NCBI RefSeq assembly: GCF_024700075.1
Contig: NZ_JAJONE010000001.1
Location: 3,929,001 to 3,993,000 of the forward strand
Length of the DNA stretch: 64,000 bases
DNA from: Hymenobacter sp. J193
Lineage (GTDB): Bacteria > Bacteroidota > Bacteroidia > Cytophagales > Hymenobacteraceae
Reading direction: 5' to 3'
The stretch's first letter is position 1. Each line of letters starts with the position of its first letter. Made by a program: the position numbers and the translations under genes. Shown here in pieces: positions 50,793 to 59,845 of the stretch. The notes beneath the pieces were generated by a model. The model made no database searches, was not told where the DNA came from, and was given only the letters and a program-made list of their open reading frames with translations.

Positions 50793-51050
50793 GTGACCGA
50801 CGCTGAATTCGATATTCTCGACGAGTTGTACTTCGTGACTTCCTTTCAGGACCTTACCCAGAAAACCGGCCTGCCCGCCGCCGATCTGGACCAAGGCCTG
50901 CGTAGCCTCCTGGAGCAGGGGCTCGTGCGCTTCTACTGGCCCGATGCCGATACGGAGCTGGCCTACGAGCCCTCCTCGTACGGGGCCATCAGCCGCGACG
51001 CGTTTTACCTGGCCTCGAAGGAAGGCTTGCTTCAGCACAACACCCGGTGA
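50793..51050 (+). CDS. Small helical protein with winged-helix-like pattern
   Basis: 85 residues starting with GTG (V/M-T-D-A-E-F-D-I-L-D-E-L-Y-F-V). The segment D-L-T-Q-K-T-G-L-P-A-A-D-L-D-Q-G-L-R-S-L-L-E-Q-G-L-V-R resembles a small winged-helix unit, though no partner or DNA site is evident. The next gene's GTG overlaps this stop (GTGA), so it is coupled to the OppC permease. An ATG start would fall in a different reading context, so GTG is preferred. Confidence 0.7.
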   Translation: MTDAEFDILDELYFVTSFQDLTQKTGLPAADLDQGLRSLLEQGLVRFYWPDADTELAYEPSSYGAISRDAFYLASKEGLLQHNTR

Positions 51051-52234
51051 GTTCAGCTGCTACCCAGGTGGCTCCAACGGCCGCGCCGGTACGCTCGCCC
51101 GGCTACTATGTGCGCCGCCGCCTGCTCCAGAACCGTCCGGCTATGGCGGGGCTGGCCTTTATCCTAGTATGCGCGCTGGTGGCGGTACTGGGCTACTGGG
51201 TGCTGCCTGACAACTCGCCCTCGGCCAACAACAGCCTGGTGCAGCTGCAAAAGGAGGCCCCGGGCTTCCGGGCTACTATTCTGCGCCTGCCCCTGGCTGC
51301 CGACTCGGCCCGCACTGCCTCCGATAACCCGCTGCTGACGTGGTGGCAGGGGCGCGCTCCGCGCTTCCGGGAAGTACCCATCGGCGGCTACGAGTTCCGC
51401 GGCGACTCCCTGCAAACCACGCCCTACCAGAATCACTCTGCCCTCGCCGATAAAGCCCAGGGCTACTCCCTGGTCGAGGTGGCGGGGCGCTCCGGCTCCG
51501 CCGCCGAGTTGCGCCGCATCGTGGAGCAGGAGCGCATCAGCGGGCGTACCTACTGGCTGGGCACCGACAAAGCCGGCCGCGACGAGCTAAGCCGCCTGCT
51601 GTTGGGCACGCGCGTGAGCCTGGGCATCGGGCTGGTGGCGGTGCTCATCTCCTTGGCGCTGGGCATGCTCATCGGGGCCGTGGCGGGCTACGTGGGCGGT
51701 TGGGTCGATTCGCTGCTGCTGGGGCTGATGACGGTGGTGTGGAGCATTCCGGGCATTATGCTCGTTATTGCCATTTCCCTGGCCCTCGACAGCAAGGGCG
51801 TCTGGACTTCGTTTGTGGCCGTGGGCCTGACCATGTGGGTGGACGTGGCCCGGGTGGTGCGCGGGCAGATGCTGAGCTTGCGCGAAAAAACCTTTGTGGA
51901 GGCCGGCCGCGTGCTGGGGCTGCCGCAAAGCCGCCTGATTGCCCGCCACCTGCTGCCCAACATGACGGGGCCGCTCATCGTCATTGCCACCAGCAACTTC
52001 GCGGCGGCCATTCTGCTGGAAGCCGGCCTGAGCTTTCTGGGGTTGGGCGTGCAGCCGCCCGCGCCTTCCTGGGGGCTGATGGTAAATGAAGGGTTTCAGC
52101 TGCTGGGCACTACGGCGGGCCTGTGGCTCACCCTGCTACCGGGCCTGGCCATCAGCCTGCTGGTGCTGAGCTTCAACCTGCTGGGCAACGGCCTGCGCGA
52201 CGCCTACGACCCCAAAACCCCGCTGAACTCGTAA
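51047..52234 (+). CDS. OppC/DppC-type ABC transporter permease
   Basis: 395 residues. The N-terminal helix (M-A-G-L-A-F-I-L-V-C-A-L-V-A-V-L-G-Y-W) is followed by a periplasmic region of about 120 residues, longer than in typical OppC. Five helices then carry the permease core. The EAA motif reads E-A-G-R-V-L-G-L-P-Q-S-R-L-I-A-R-H-L-L-P-N. It would import peptides or similar solutes with an ATPase pair, a second permease and a binding protein not found here. The start is GTG at 51047. Confidence 0.9.
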   Translation: MSSAATQVAPTAAPVRSPGYYVRRRLLQNRPAMAGLAFILVCALVAVLGYWVLPDNSPSANNSLVQLQKEAPGFRATILRLPLAADSARTASDNPLLTWWQGRAPRFREVPIGGYEFRGDSLQTTPYQNHSALADKAQGYSLVEVAGRSGSAAELRRIVEQERISGRTYWLGTDKAGRDELSRLLLGTRVSLGIGLVAVLISLALGMLIGAVAGYVGGWVDSLLLGLMTVVWSIPGIMLVIAISLALDSKGVWTSFVAVGLTMWVDVARVVRGQMLSLREKTFVEAGRVLGLPQSRLIARHLLPNMTGPLIVIATSNFAAAILLEAGLSFLGLGVQPPAPSWGLMVNEGFQLLGTTAGLWLTLLPGLAISLLVLSFNLLGNGLRDAYDPKTPLNS

Positions 52235-52242
52235 GCTAATAG

Positions 52243-52410
52243 TGGTTAACTGTCCGTTGCCCGTCATGCTGAGCATGTCGAAGCATCTCTACCGCTCTGT
52301 CTGAATAACATTCCAACGTCGGCACACGATACACTTCAGCTTTGCTTAGCATGAGGGGTAACCGACAACTATCAACTGACAACAGGCAACTTCTTTCTAC
52401 CTTGCCGCCG
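52243..52410. repeat. Composite heptad-array element before the PP2C phosphatase
   Basis: The right part reads CAACTAT, CAACTGA, CAACAGG, CAACTTC in steps of 7 (about 52368-52395). The left part holds the loose reverse complement (GTGGTTAACTGTCCGTTGCC). Between them, GTCATGCTGAGCATGTCGAA near 52264 and AGCATGAGG near 52349 form an inner inverted repeat. A TACCTTGC -7-like box follows before the start codon. Confidence 0.7.
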
Positions 52411-52427
52411 CACTGTCTGTTTTGCGT

Positions 52428-53669
52428 ATGCCCGCCACCGAACGCCTTATTTCGCTTGAGAAACGCTTCTTTCTGAAGGAACGGGAGCTGAATGCGCTGC
52501 TGGAAATCACGCAGGCCATCAACCTCGACTCCCCGGAAAACTCCCTCTACAAGATTTTTCAGTTCACGCTGCTGGGCCAGCTCAACATCCGCCGGCTGGT
52601 TCTTTACGTGCGGGAAGAGGAGCAGTGGCAGTGCGTGCTCTCCTTCGGCGCGGGGCAGCCCGATTTCCGGGGCGTACCCCTGCCCGAGGTAGCCCGCCAG
52701 AAATGCACGCACGCAGCCTGCCCGGTGCATACCCTGGAAATGGGACCGGAGTGGGAACTGCTGGAAACCATTATCCCGGTGGTGCAGAACGGGCAGGTGC
52801 TGGCCTACATCTTTATCGGGAGTGTACACGAAGACTACGGGCAGGGCGAGGCCACCAAGTTTCTGGAAACGCTCAGCAACATTCTGCTCGGCGCCATCCA
52901 GAACCGGCGCCTGGCCCGCCAGCGCGTGGCTGATGCCGCCATCCGCAAGGAAATAGAAATTGCCCAGGAAGTGCAGAGCATGCTGTTTCCGCAGAAGCTG
53001 CCCAACGATGCACACGTGGCCGTGCATGCCAGCTACGTGCCCCATACCGCCGTGGGCGGCGACTACTACGACGTGGTGAGCCTTGACGCCGAGCGGTTCC
53101 TGTTCTGCGTGGCCGACGTATCGGGCAAGGGTGTGGCCGCTTCGCTCTTGATGTCGAACTTCCAGGCGGGCTTGCGCACCCTGGTGCGGCAGAAAGTGGA
53201 CCTGGCGACCATCGTGCACGAGCTCAACCACCTGATCTTCCGCAACTCCGGCGGCGACAAGTTCATTACCGTGTTCTTCGGAGTGTACGACCGGACCACG
53301 CGCCGCCTACAGTACGTAAATGCCGGCCACAACGACCCCATTCTGGTGCCTGACTACGGCCCCATTAAGCTGCTGAAGGAAGGTACTATTATGCTGGGCG
53401 TGATGGACGACCTGCCCATGATGAGCGTGGGCGAAGTGACCGTGCCCCCGCAAACCCTGCTGCTCAACTACACCGACGGCCTCACCGAGGTTTTCAACGA
53501 AGCCCAGGAGGAGTTTGGGGAAGAAGGCGTAGTGGCCGCCCTGCGCCGGGGCCGCTACCTGCCGCTCACGCGCCTGCACAGCGAGCTGCTGGCCGAAATC
53601 AAGGCCTTCAACGCCAAAGGCAGCCACTTCTCCGACGACATTACCATCCTGAGCTGCCGGTTCAAGTAA
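52428..53669 (+). CDS. GAF plus SpoIIE/PP2C-type serine phosphatase
   Basis: 413 residues. A helical start and a GAF-like sensor (about 20-165) precede a SpoIIE phosphatase domain. The domain has V-G-G-D-Y-Y-D-V, V-A-D-V-S-G-K-G-V-A-A-S, A-G-H-N-D-P, Y-T-D-G-L-T-E and S-D-D-I-T-I-L, which supply the metal-binding aspartates. Such enzymes dephosphorylate anti-sigma-factor antagonists in partner switching, or other serine/threonine substrates; no partner is adjacent. The ATG at 52428 is favoured over the TTG at 52422. Confidence 0.92.
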   Translation: MPATERLISLEKRFFLKERELNALLEITQAINLDSPENSLYKIFQFTLLGQLNIRRLVLYVREEEQWQCVLSFGAGQPDFRGVPLPEVARQKCTHAACPVHTLEMGPEWELLETIIPVVQNGQVLAYIFIGSVHEDYGQGEATKFLETLSNILLGAIQNRRLARQRVADAAIRKEIEIAQEVQSMLFPQKLPNDAHVAVHASYVPHTAVGGDYYDVVSLDAERFLFCVADVSGKGVAASLLMSNFQAGLRTLVRQKVDLATIVHELNHLIFRNSGGDKFITVFFGVYDRTTRRLQYVNAGHNDPILVPDYGPIKLLKEGTIMLGVMDDLPMMSVGEVTVPPQTLLLNYTDGLTEVFNEAQEEFGEEGVVAALRRGRYLPLTRLHSELLAEIKAFNAKGSHFSDDITILSCRFK

Positions 53670-53779
53670 TGGCGGATTGATAGGCGGCGGCTGGCAGGTG
53701 CTCAGCTGATAACGGAAGCTGCTAAAGCAGGTCTTCTTATTCCCGAACGGCAGCAGCTTGCCGTCTTTTCATTCTTGGC

Positions 53780-53835
53780 AAAAGCCCGCTGGGAGCTTGG
53801 TTGGCGTGTGCCAGGAAAGCTTCCGGTGGGCTTTT
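53780..53835 (+). terminator. Terminator after the phosphatase gene
   Basis: AAAAGCCCGCTGGGAGCTT at 53780-53798 pairs, with some G-U pairs, with AAGCTTCCGGTGGGCTTTT at 53817-53835. The T-rich end and position 110 bases past the stop make it the likely terminator. Confidence 0.7.
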
Positions 53836-53917
53836 ACTGTAGCTTCAGGGCTAGAGCCGGAACTTGGTTTCATACCATTCCCAGCCAGGTGCTCTGGTAG
53901 GGCTACCTGCCTTAATG

Positions 53918-54094
53918 TCTAGAGCGTGTTATGAACTTTCCAGCCAATGAAGGCACATTCTTCGCCTGTTTTTGCAGCTATGGAATGATTCAACAGGCCA
54001 ACCTGTCGGCGAAAGTGCCTCAGCGGGTTTCCTTTGGCGTTAGCCGTTTGGCCGATGCCGCAATTTTTCCTTTAAGTGCATAACACGCTCTAGA
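53918..54094. mobile_element. MITE-like non-autonomous element with 16-bp terminal inverted repeats
   Basis: TCTAGAGCGTGTTATG at 53918-53933 is repeated exactly as reverse complement at 54079-54094. The 145 bases between encode nothing. Terminal inverted repeats of this type, ending in GCGTGTTATGAAC, suggest movement by an IS transposase elsewhere. The palindromic TCTAGA ends prevent a clear call of target duplication. Confidence 0.75.
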
Positions 54095-54199
54095 GGCAGT
54101 CCGGAAGCAGTCTGGAGGCAGGGTAGAGGCGCTATCTGGCTATAGTGCAACCTGACCGGCTGCATGCCGGCCCTGCAGACTGCCAGCAGCTTAGGTTAG

Positions 54200-55660
54200 T
54201 TAGGCCTCCTGCGGAGCTTCCTCGGGAATGGTCACGTCCAGCCGAACCAGCGCGGCCAGGGCCACGAAGAAAAAGGAGCCGATTTTATCGACTTCAACCA
54301 GCTCGTTGAGCAGCAGGTGAAACACGATAATGAAAAACGATAGTCCGGCAGCCAGCACCAGCCGGCGGTGCTCGGGCCGGGCGCTGCGGTGGTAGAGGCG
54401 CTCCACCAGCAGCAGGGCCGTGCCCACCACCAGCAGAAACAGCCCGCAGCCCGGCACCCCCTGCTCGGCCAGCAGCAGCAAGAAGTAGTTGTGCGTGGTG
54501 GAGTGCTCGGGGTTGTTGCTCACGTAGGTGCGGAACCCCTTGACGGTGTAGCGCTTGTACTCGGGGTAGAAGGTGCTGGGGCCACTGCCCAGCCAGGGCT
54601 TTTCGTGCGCCATGCGCGCGGCCGCCACCCAGCGGTACAGCCGCTCCATGCCTGATACATCCTTGAGCTCATACGTGGCCTCCAGGTGCTTTTCGAAGTT
54701 ATGGCCGTTGAAGACCGTCTGCTCGAAATCCGGGGCGTAGCGCATGAAGTTGCTCTGGTAGGCAAAGTAGCTTGCCGCGGCTACCGCCGCCACAACCACG
54801 GTTGCCAGCATTAGCCGCGTCTGGCGCCAGCGCAGCACCAGGTAAAACGCCGCCGCCGCCGGCAGCGACAGAAACGAGGCGCGGGTGTAGGAAGTAAGCA
54901 AGCCGAACAGCAGCACGACTACGGCCACCCGCCAGGCCCGGCGGACGCGCCAGTGCGTAGCTGCCCGCGCCCCGTACAGCGCATACGGCAGCAGCAGCGC
55001 CAGCACCGTGGCGTAGATGACGTGGTTGCGGTAGAAGGGCTGGAGCGCCGGGTGAATGGCATCGAACCCGAAGCGCATGCCCGCGTGCCGCACGGCTGTG
55101 TATACCACGGTGATGCAGACACTCAGGGCGTAAACGCCGCTCAGGCGCCACAGGTGGGCAGGGTTGCGCAAAAGCAGCAGCGTGCCCAGCACAAACGGCA
55201 CCAGGTACCACAGCTTGGCCAGCAGAAACTTGACGGACTTCACCGCGTCCACTGAGGTAAGGGCGCTGGTGCCGGCCCACAAAAGCTGTAGCAGCAGCAG
55301 CAGCAGCAGCGGGTGCTGCCACTCCCGCGCCGAAAGGTGCTGCTGCCGAAACAGCAAAGCCAGCGGCACGCAGGCCAGCAGCACCAGCATCAAGGGCTCC
55401 GAGGGCACATCCATGGCCAGTCCGCCGGGCAGGTGGAACTCGTGCGAAAAGCCCAGCGTGAACAGAAACAGGTAGAACACCAGCCGCCAGTCGAGCAGCA
55501 CAATGGCCGCGGCCAGCAACCCCAGGCCCGGCAGCAGGCCCCGCACGTCGCCGCGCAGCAGCCACCACGCGCCACCGCCCACCAGCAGCAGCACAAACGT
55601 GCCGAAGATCAGAAACTCCGGTGGGGGCGTCCGGCGCAAAAGCGGGAGCCGGGGCAGCAT
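54200..55660 (-). CDS. O-antigen ligase/polymerase-like membrane protein
   Basis: 486 residues with about ten membrane helices and one large periplasmic loop holding H-S-T-T-H-N-Y-F-L-L-L-L-A-E-Q-G-V-P-G, the O-antigen ligase/Wzy_C signature. It joins or polymerises polysaccharide repeat units on the periplasmic face. The ATG at 55660 overlaps the stop of the Wzz-like gene (ATGA), showing coupling and supporting this start over the frame extending 13 residues upstream. Confidence 0.88.
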   Translation of the reverse strand: MLPRLPLLRRTPPPEFLIFGTFVLLLVGGGAWWLLRGDVRGLLPGLGLLAAAIVLLDWRLVFYLFLFTLGFSHEFHLPGGLAMDVPSEPLMLVLLACVPLALLFRQQHLSAREWQHPLLLLLLLQLLWAGTSALTSVDAVKSVKFLLAKLWYLVPFVLGTLLLLRNPAHLWRLSGVYALSVCITVVYTAVRHAGMRFGFDAIHPALQPFYRNHVIYATVLALLLPYALYGARAATHWRVRRAWRVAVVVLLFGLLTSYTRASFLSLPAAAAFYLVLRWRQTRLMLATVVVAAVAAASYFAYQSNFMRYAPDFEQTVFNGHNFEKHLEATYELKDVSGMERLYRWVAAARMAHEKPWLGSGPSTFYPEYKRYTVKGFRTYVSNNPEHSTTHNYFLLLLAEQGVPGCGLFLLVVGTALLLVERLYHRSARPEHRRLVLAAGLSFFIIVFHLLLNELVEVDKIGSFFFVALAALVRLDVTIPEEAPQEA

Positions 55661-56733
55661 CAGGCAGCCTGTGCCAGCGGCTGGGGGGCGCGGTACCATT
55701 CCAGCACCCCAATCAGCACCACCGACAGCCCCAGCGTAACGGCCACGCTGCCCAACACAATCAGCCAGCGGATGGGCCGCGCTTTGCGGGTGGCGGGCAG
55801 CGCGGGCTGCACAATGTAGAGGGAAGAAATCCGGCTTTTCAGGGCTATGTCGGCCGATTCGTATTCGCCGCGGGCCGTAGCCATGCGGTTGGCCAGATCC
55901 TTCATGCGAATTTCCAGCATCTGCACCGAGTCCAGGCCCTGGGCGTAGCTTTCCAGGTTGAAGCGGTTGCCGGTTTTGGCCTCGGTAAGGCCGCGCAGCG
56001 CCCGGCGCAGGCCAGCTACGGTAGCAGCGGTGGCGCCGCTGCCCTCGGCCTGGCGCAGGGCGGCTTCCACCCGGATGACCTCCCGGGCCAGGTAGCGCGA
56101 CTCTTCCTCCAGCCCATAGATGCCGTAGTGGCGCCGGGCTTTCAGGATTTCCTGCTGGGTGGTCTGAAACGACTTGTTCAGGTAGGTGTAGCGGGTGCGC
56201 TGCAAGTCCAGCACCTTGCGGCGGTTTTCTACCGTGAGCTGCTGGTTGATGGAGTCGATAAGGCCGACCATGGCGTTGGCCAGCCGGGCCGCCAGCTGCT
56301 TGTCGGTGTCCAGGAAAGTCAGCTCAATGGCGTCCCGCTCGTTGTGCACCAGCGAGAGGTTGGACATGAACTCGTAGAGCACATAGTTGTCGGCCTCGTC
56401 GTTGCCGGGCTTCCCGGCCTTGTAGTGCTTGTAGAGGTCGAAGCGCCGGATGAGCTCTTCCGCCACCGGCTGCGACTGGCCAATGGTGAGGACGCGGTCA
56501 ATGTCTTCGGCGCGGGCTCCGGGGTCGAGACGGCCGCCTTCGGCCAGGGTACGGTCGGGGTCAATGGCTTCGGGGTTGCTGGGAATAAACACAGCCGTGG
56601 AGGCATACTCGTTGGGCAGCAGCAACGATACCACGGCACTTACCACCAACGCCAGCAGACCAGCACCCAGCAGCCAGGATTTCCAACGATACAGCAGCGG
56701 CCACAGGCCAAACAGGGAATACCGAGACAGCAT
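55660..56733 (-). CDS. Wzz/chain-length determinant-like protein
   Basis: 357 residues. An N-terminal helix (S-W-L-L-G-A-G-L-L-A-L-V-V-S-A-V-V) and a C-terminal helix (W-L-I-V-L-G-S-V-A-V-T-L-G) flank a periplasmic helical region, the Wzz topology. No kinase domain is fused, unlike BY-kinases. It sets polysaccharide chain length and pairs with the coupled ligase. The frame begins 8 residues earlier, but the ATG at 56733 gives a normal N-terminus (M-L-S-R-Y-S-L-F-G-L-W). Confidence 0.88.
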   Translation of the reverse strand: MLSRYSLFGLWPLLYRWKSWLLGAGLLALVVSAVVSLLLPNEYASTAVFIPSNPEAIDPDRTLAEGGRLDPGARAEDIDRVLTIGQSQPVAEELIRRFDLYKHYKAGKPGNDEADNYVLYEFMSNLSLVHNERDAIELTFLDTDKQLAARLANAMVGLIDSINQQLTVENRRKVLDLQRTRYTYLNKSFQTTQQEILKARRHYGIYGLEEESRYLAREVIRVEAALRQAEGSGATAATVAGLRRALRGLTEAKTGNRFNLESYAQGLDSVQMLEIRMKDLANRMATARGEYESADIALKSRISSLYIVQPALPATRKARPIRWLIVLGSVAVTLGLSVVLIGVLEWYRAPQPLAQAA

Positions 56734-56922
56734 AACAACACGAAAGCAGTGACGCACGGAAACAACCCGCCCGCTTCAGCCAAAACCGAACAAATATAGG
56801 GGAAAATCCCCCGCACAAACGGGGCACAGGGCGCCGGGGCGCGGCTACTTTCGTAGCTTTGGCGGCTTTCCTGTACTTCATCCCCGGGCCATATCAAACG
56901 CTTTTTCGGAAATATCAGCCTC

Positions 56923-58320
56923 GTGGTGCTCCTCAACCTGCTGGTGAAACCGGGCTGGGTGGTGGTGGAGAACCTGGTGCAGGACCGCCTGGGCCACGTG
57001 GCCTATGGCACCTTCACGGCCCTGTTCACGCTGGCTACCATTGTGGCGGCGGTGTCGGACCTGGGCACCACCCAGCTGACCACCAAGCGCGTAGCTGCCA
57101 ACCCGGAGTTTCTGGGCGAGTACTTTCCCACGCTGCTGCCGTTGAAGGCCGGGCTGAAGGTGCTGTTTCTGGGCGGCACCGTGGCCTGGGGCTGGGTGCT
57201 GGGCTACCGGGGTGCCACGCTCACTCTGCTCACGCTCACGGCCGTAGGGCTGCTGCTCACCCAGTACACCCAGTTTCTGCGGGGTGTGCTGCAGGCCCAT
57301 CAGCGGTTTGGGGCCGATGCCGTGCTGTCGGTGGTGGAGAAGGTGCTGCTGCTGGGGCTGGTGCTGGCCTTGCTGCCTTTCGGCATTACCCTTTCCGGCT
57401 ACGTGGGCGTGCGGGCTTTGGCGGCGGGCTTCACGTTCGTGGTGCTGTTTGCCCTTATTGCCCGGCTCTACGGACGGGTACGCCTGCGGCTGCGCTGGGA
57501 CCATGCCCGCACGGTGCTGCAGGCCAGTCTGCCGCTGGCCTTCATCACGCTGGTGTATGGCCTCAATGAGCGCATCGATATGCTGATGCTGGAGCGCTTG
57601 CACTCAGCCCGGGAAGCCAGCTACTACGCCGCCGCCTACCGCTGGGTCGATACCGTGATGATGTTTCTGTGGACGGTGCTACCGCTGTTTTTTGCCAAGT
57701 TTGCGCGGGCTACCGGCCAGCGCGAAGAGCAGCGGGAGCTGCTCTGGTTTGGGCAGCGGGTCGTTACGGTACCCCTGCTGCTGGTATGCGCGTTCGTGCT
57801 GTTTCGGGGTGAGGTACTGTTCTGGCAGTTCACCCACAGCACCGCCGCCGAGGTCAGCCGCATGACGCTGTGCTTGAAAATCCTGTTCGTGAACGTGCTG
57901 GTGCACGCGTTTTTTGCCATCTATAGCACCCTGCTCACCAGCACCAACCAGGAGCGGCCGGTCAGCTGGCTGGTCGCCAGCAGCATCGTCCTGAACGTGA
58001 CGCTGAACCTGCTGCTGCTGCCCCGTCTGGGCGCCGTAGCCGGCGCCATCAACACGCTGGTGTGCGCCGTGTTTGTGTCCGGGGGCTACGTGTGGTTGGT
58101 GGCGCGGCGGGCGGGCGTAGCTTTGCCCTGGGCGTGGCTGGGGCGGCTGACTCTGGCGTTCGGACTGCTGTGTGCGGCCTGGTACGGCCTGCAAAGCGGC
58201 CTGCAACTGCACTGGCTCCTGGAGTCGGTGCTGGCGGGCGGCATCTTCGTAGTGCTGCTGCCGCTCACGGGGGTGGTGCAGGTGGCCGAGGTGAGGAAGT
58301 TGGTAACAGGTAACAGGTAA
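56923..58320 (+). CDS. Wzx-like polysaccharide flippase
   Basis: 465 residues with about twelve to fourteen membrane helices of the MATE/MVF-like polysaccharide exporter type (L-L-N-L-L-V-K-P-G-W-V-V-V-E-N-L; G-T-T-Q-L-T-T-K-R; N-E-R-I-D-M-L-M-L-E). It would flip lipid-linked repeat units for the ligase and Wzz on the other strand. The called start is GTG at 56923. The in-frame sequence before it, I-K-R-F-F-G-N-I-S-L, looks like the family's true N-terminus, but it has no ATG, GTG or TTG after the TAGCTTTG -7-like box at 56854. The real start may be an ATC at 56893 or this GTG. Confidence 0.85.
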   Translation: MVLLNLLVKPGWVVVENLVQDRLGHVAYGTFTALFTLATIVAAVSDLGTTQLTTKRVAANPEFLGEYFPTLLPLKAGLKVLFLGGTVAWGWVLGYRGATLTLLTLTAVGLLLTQYTQFLRGVLQAHQRFGADAVLSVVEKVLLLGLVLALLPFGITLSGYVGVRALAAGFTFVVLFALIARLYGRVRLRLRWDHARTVLQASLPLAFITLVYGLNERIDMLMLERLHSAREASYYAAAYRWVDTVMMFLWTVLPLFFAKFARATGQREEQRELLWFGQRVVTVPLLLVCAFVLFRGEVLFWQFTHSTAAEVSRMTLCLKILFVNVLVHAFFAIYSTLLTSTNQERPVSWLVASSIVLNVTLNLLLLPRLGAVAGAINTLVCAVFVSGGYVWLVARRAGVALPWAWLGRLTLAFGLLCAAWYGLQSGLQLHWLLESVLAGGIFVVLLPLTGVVQVAEVRKLVTGNR

Positions 58321-58458
58321 CAGGTGAGGAGGTGATTCGATGGAGGATTTTTTACGTCAGTTTCCTGTACCATTTTCGTTTACGTCGATATGGTCCCGCG
58401 TAAGCGCAACAGGCCGCTACCTTTGTCACCTGTCACCTGTCACCTGTCACCTGTCACC
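58303..58458. repeat. Heptad-array inverted repeat around the promoter of the glycosyltransferase
   Basis: TAACAGG words recur every 7 bases at 58303-58325, overlapping the flippase stop. Their complement TCACCTG recurs four times at 58426-58453, just before the next gene's start. A TACCTTTG -7 box at 58418-58425 lies between the arms, so the second array would form the mRNA leader. Confidence 0.8.
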
Positions 58459-58462
58459 GATT

Positions 58463-59599
58463 TTGCACATTGCCGTCAACACCCGTTTTCTGCTGCCCGG
58501 CGACAAGCTGGAAGGCATCGGGCGTTTCACTTACGAAACGCTCCGGCGGCTAGTGAAGCAGCAGCCCGAGCACACGTTTCACTTCCTCTTCGACCGGCCG
58601 TTCGATGAGCGGTACGTGTTTGGGCCCAACGTGGTGCCGCACGTGCTGTACCCCCCGGCCCGCCATCCGCTGCTCTGGCTGGCCTGGTTTGAGGGCGCGG
58701 TGGCTTCCTGGCTGCTGCGCTACCGCCCGGCCGTGCTGCTCAGCCCCGACGGCTACACCACGCTGGCTACCCGGGTGCCCCGCGTCACCGTCATTCACGA
58801 CCTGGCCTTCGAGCATTTTCCGCAGGATGTAGATGGCCTTACGCGCCGCTATTACCAGTATTTCACCCCGCGCTTTGCCCGGGCCTCGGCGCGGGTAGTG
58901 GCCGTATCGGAAGCCACGCGCCAGGATATTATGGCTACCTACGGCCTCAGCGGGGAGCAGATTCGGGTGGTGCCCAACGCCGCCGATGCGCATTTTCGGC
59001 CCCAGTCGGCGGAGGTGCAGCTGGCTACCCGGGAGCGGTACAGCGCAGGCAAGCCGTACTTTCTGTTTGTGGGGGCGCTGCAGCCGCGCAAAAACCTGCT
59101 CAATCTGCTGCATGCCTTCGACGCCTTTAAGCAGCAAACCGGCGCTAACAGTAAGCTGCTGGTGGTGGGCCGTACGGCCTGGCAGGCCGGTCCCATCTTC
59201 GAGGTATACCGCCAGCTGCAGCACCGCCACGACGTGCACCTGACCGGGCGCGTAACCGACGAAGAACTCACCCAGCTGTACGCGGCGGCGCAGGCTACCG
59301 TGTATGTACCGTACTTCGAGGGTTTTGGTATTCCCGTAATTGAGGCCCAGGCCTGCGGTTGCCCCGTCATTACCTCCAACTGCAGCTCCCTGCCCGAAGT
59401 AGCCGGCGGCGCGGCCCGGCTGGTAGACCCGTTTTCGGTAGGGTCCATTGCCGAAGCCCTCAGCGAATTGCACCACGATGAAGCCCGCCGCATTGAGCTA
59501 ACTGACCTGGGCTACCAGAACGCCCGCCGCTACTCCTGGGACCATAGCGCCCACCTGCTCTGGCAAAACGTAGAAGAGGTGATGAAAACGGAGGACTGA
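58463..59599 (+). CDS. Family 1/4 glycosyltransferase (GT-B)
   Basis: 378 residues. The N-terminal domain begins H-I-A-V-N-T-R-F-L-L-P-G. The C-terminal donor domain has L-F-V-G-A-L-Q-P-R-K-N-L, then Y-F-E-G-F-G-I-P-V-I-E-A-Q-A-C-G-C-P-V-I-T. Retaining GT4-type enzymes of this layout add sugars from nucleotide donors in the cytoplasm. The start is TTG at 58463: the frame extends further, but only across the promoter and repeat. The gene belongs with the Wzx, Wzz and ligase genes of the polysaccharide cluster. Confidence 0.9.
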   Translation: MHIAVNTRFLLPGDKLEGIGRFTYETLRRLVKQQPEHTFHFLFDRPFDERYVFGPNVVPHVLYPPARHPLLWLAWFEGAVASWLLRYRPAVLLSPDGYTTLATRVPRVTVIHDLAFEHFPQDVDGLTRRYYQYFTPRFARASARVVAVSEATRQDIMATYGLSGEQIRVVPNAADAHFRPQSAEVQLATRERYSAGKPYFLFVGALQPRKNLLNLLHAFDAFKQQTGANSKLLVVGRTAWQAGPIFEVYRQLQHRHDVHLTGRVTDEELTQLYAAAQATVYVPYFEGFGIPVIEAQACGCPVITSNCSSLPEVAGGAARLVDPFSVGSIAEALSELHHDEARRIELTDLGYQNARRYSWDHSAHLLWQNVEEVMKTED

Positions 59600-59809
59600 A
59601 GCATTTTCCTTCTGGATGTCAAACCAGAAAAAGGACGTCTTTCCGAGCTTGCCGAGGAATCTTGCGTGCTGACGTTGAATATATCTGGTCTGCAAAACGG
59701 TATCCGGCCGCAACTGCCGCGCTATCCGTTAAACAACTTCAGCAAGCGGTGCGAACGGCGGGGACAAGCCCCGCATCCTACCGCGTTTCCGTAAATCTCT
59801 GCCCGACAA

Positions 59810-59840
59810 TTCTTAATTCTTAATTCTTAATTACTAATTA
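59810..59840. repeat. Heptad array before the polysaccharide deacetylase gene
   Basis: TTCTTAA words recur every 7 bases and decay into TTACTAATTACTG, ending 6 bases before the ATG at 59846. No matching reverse-complement arm was found nearby, unlike the other elements. Confidence 0.7.
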
Positions 59841-59845
59841 CTGCC

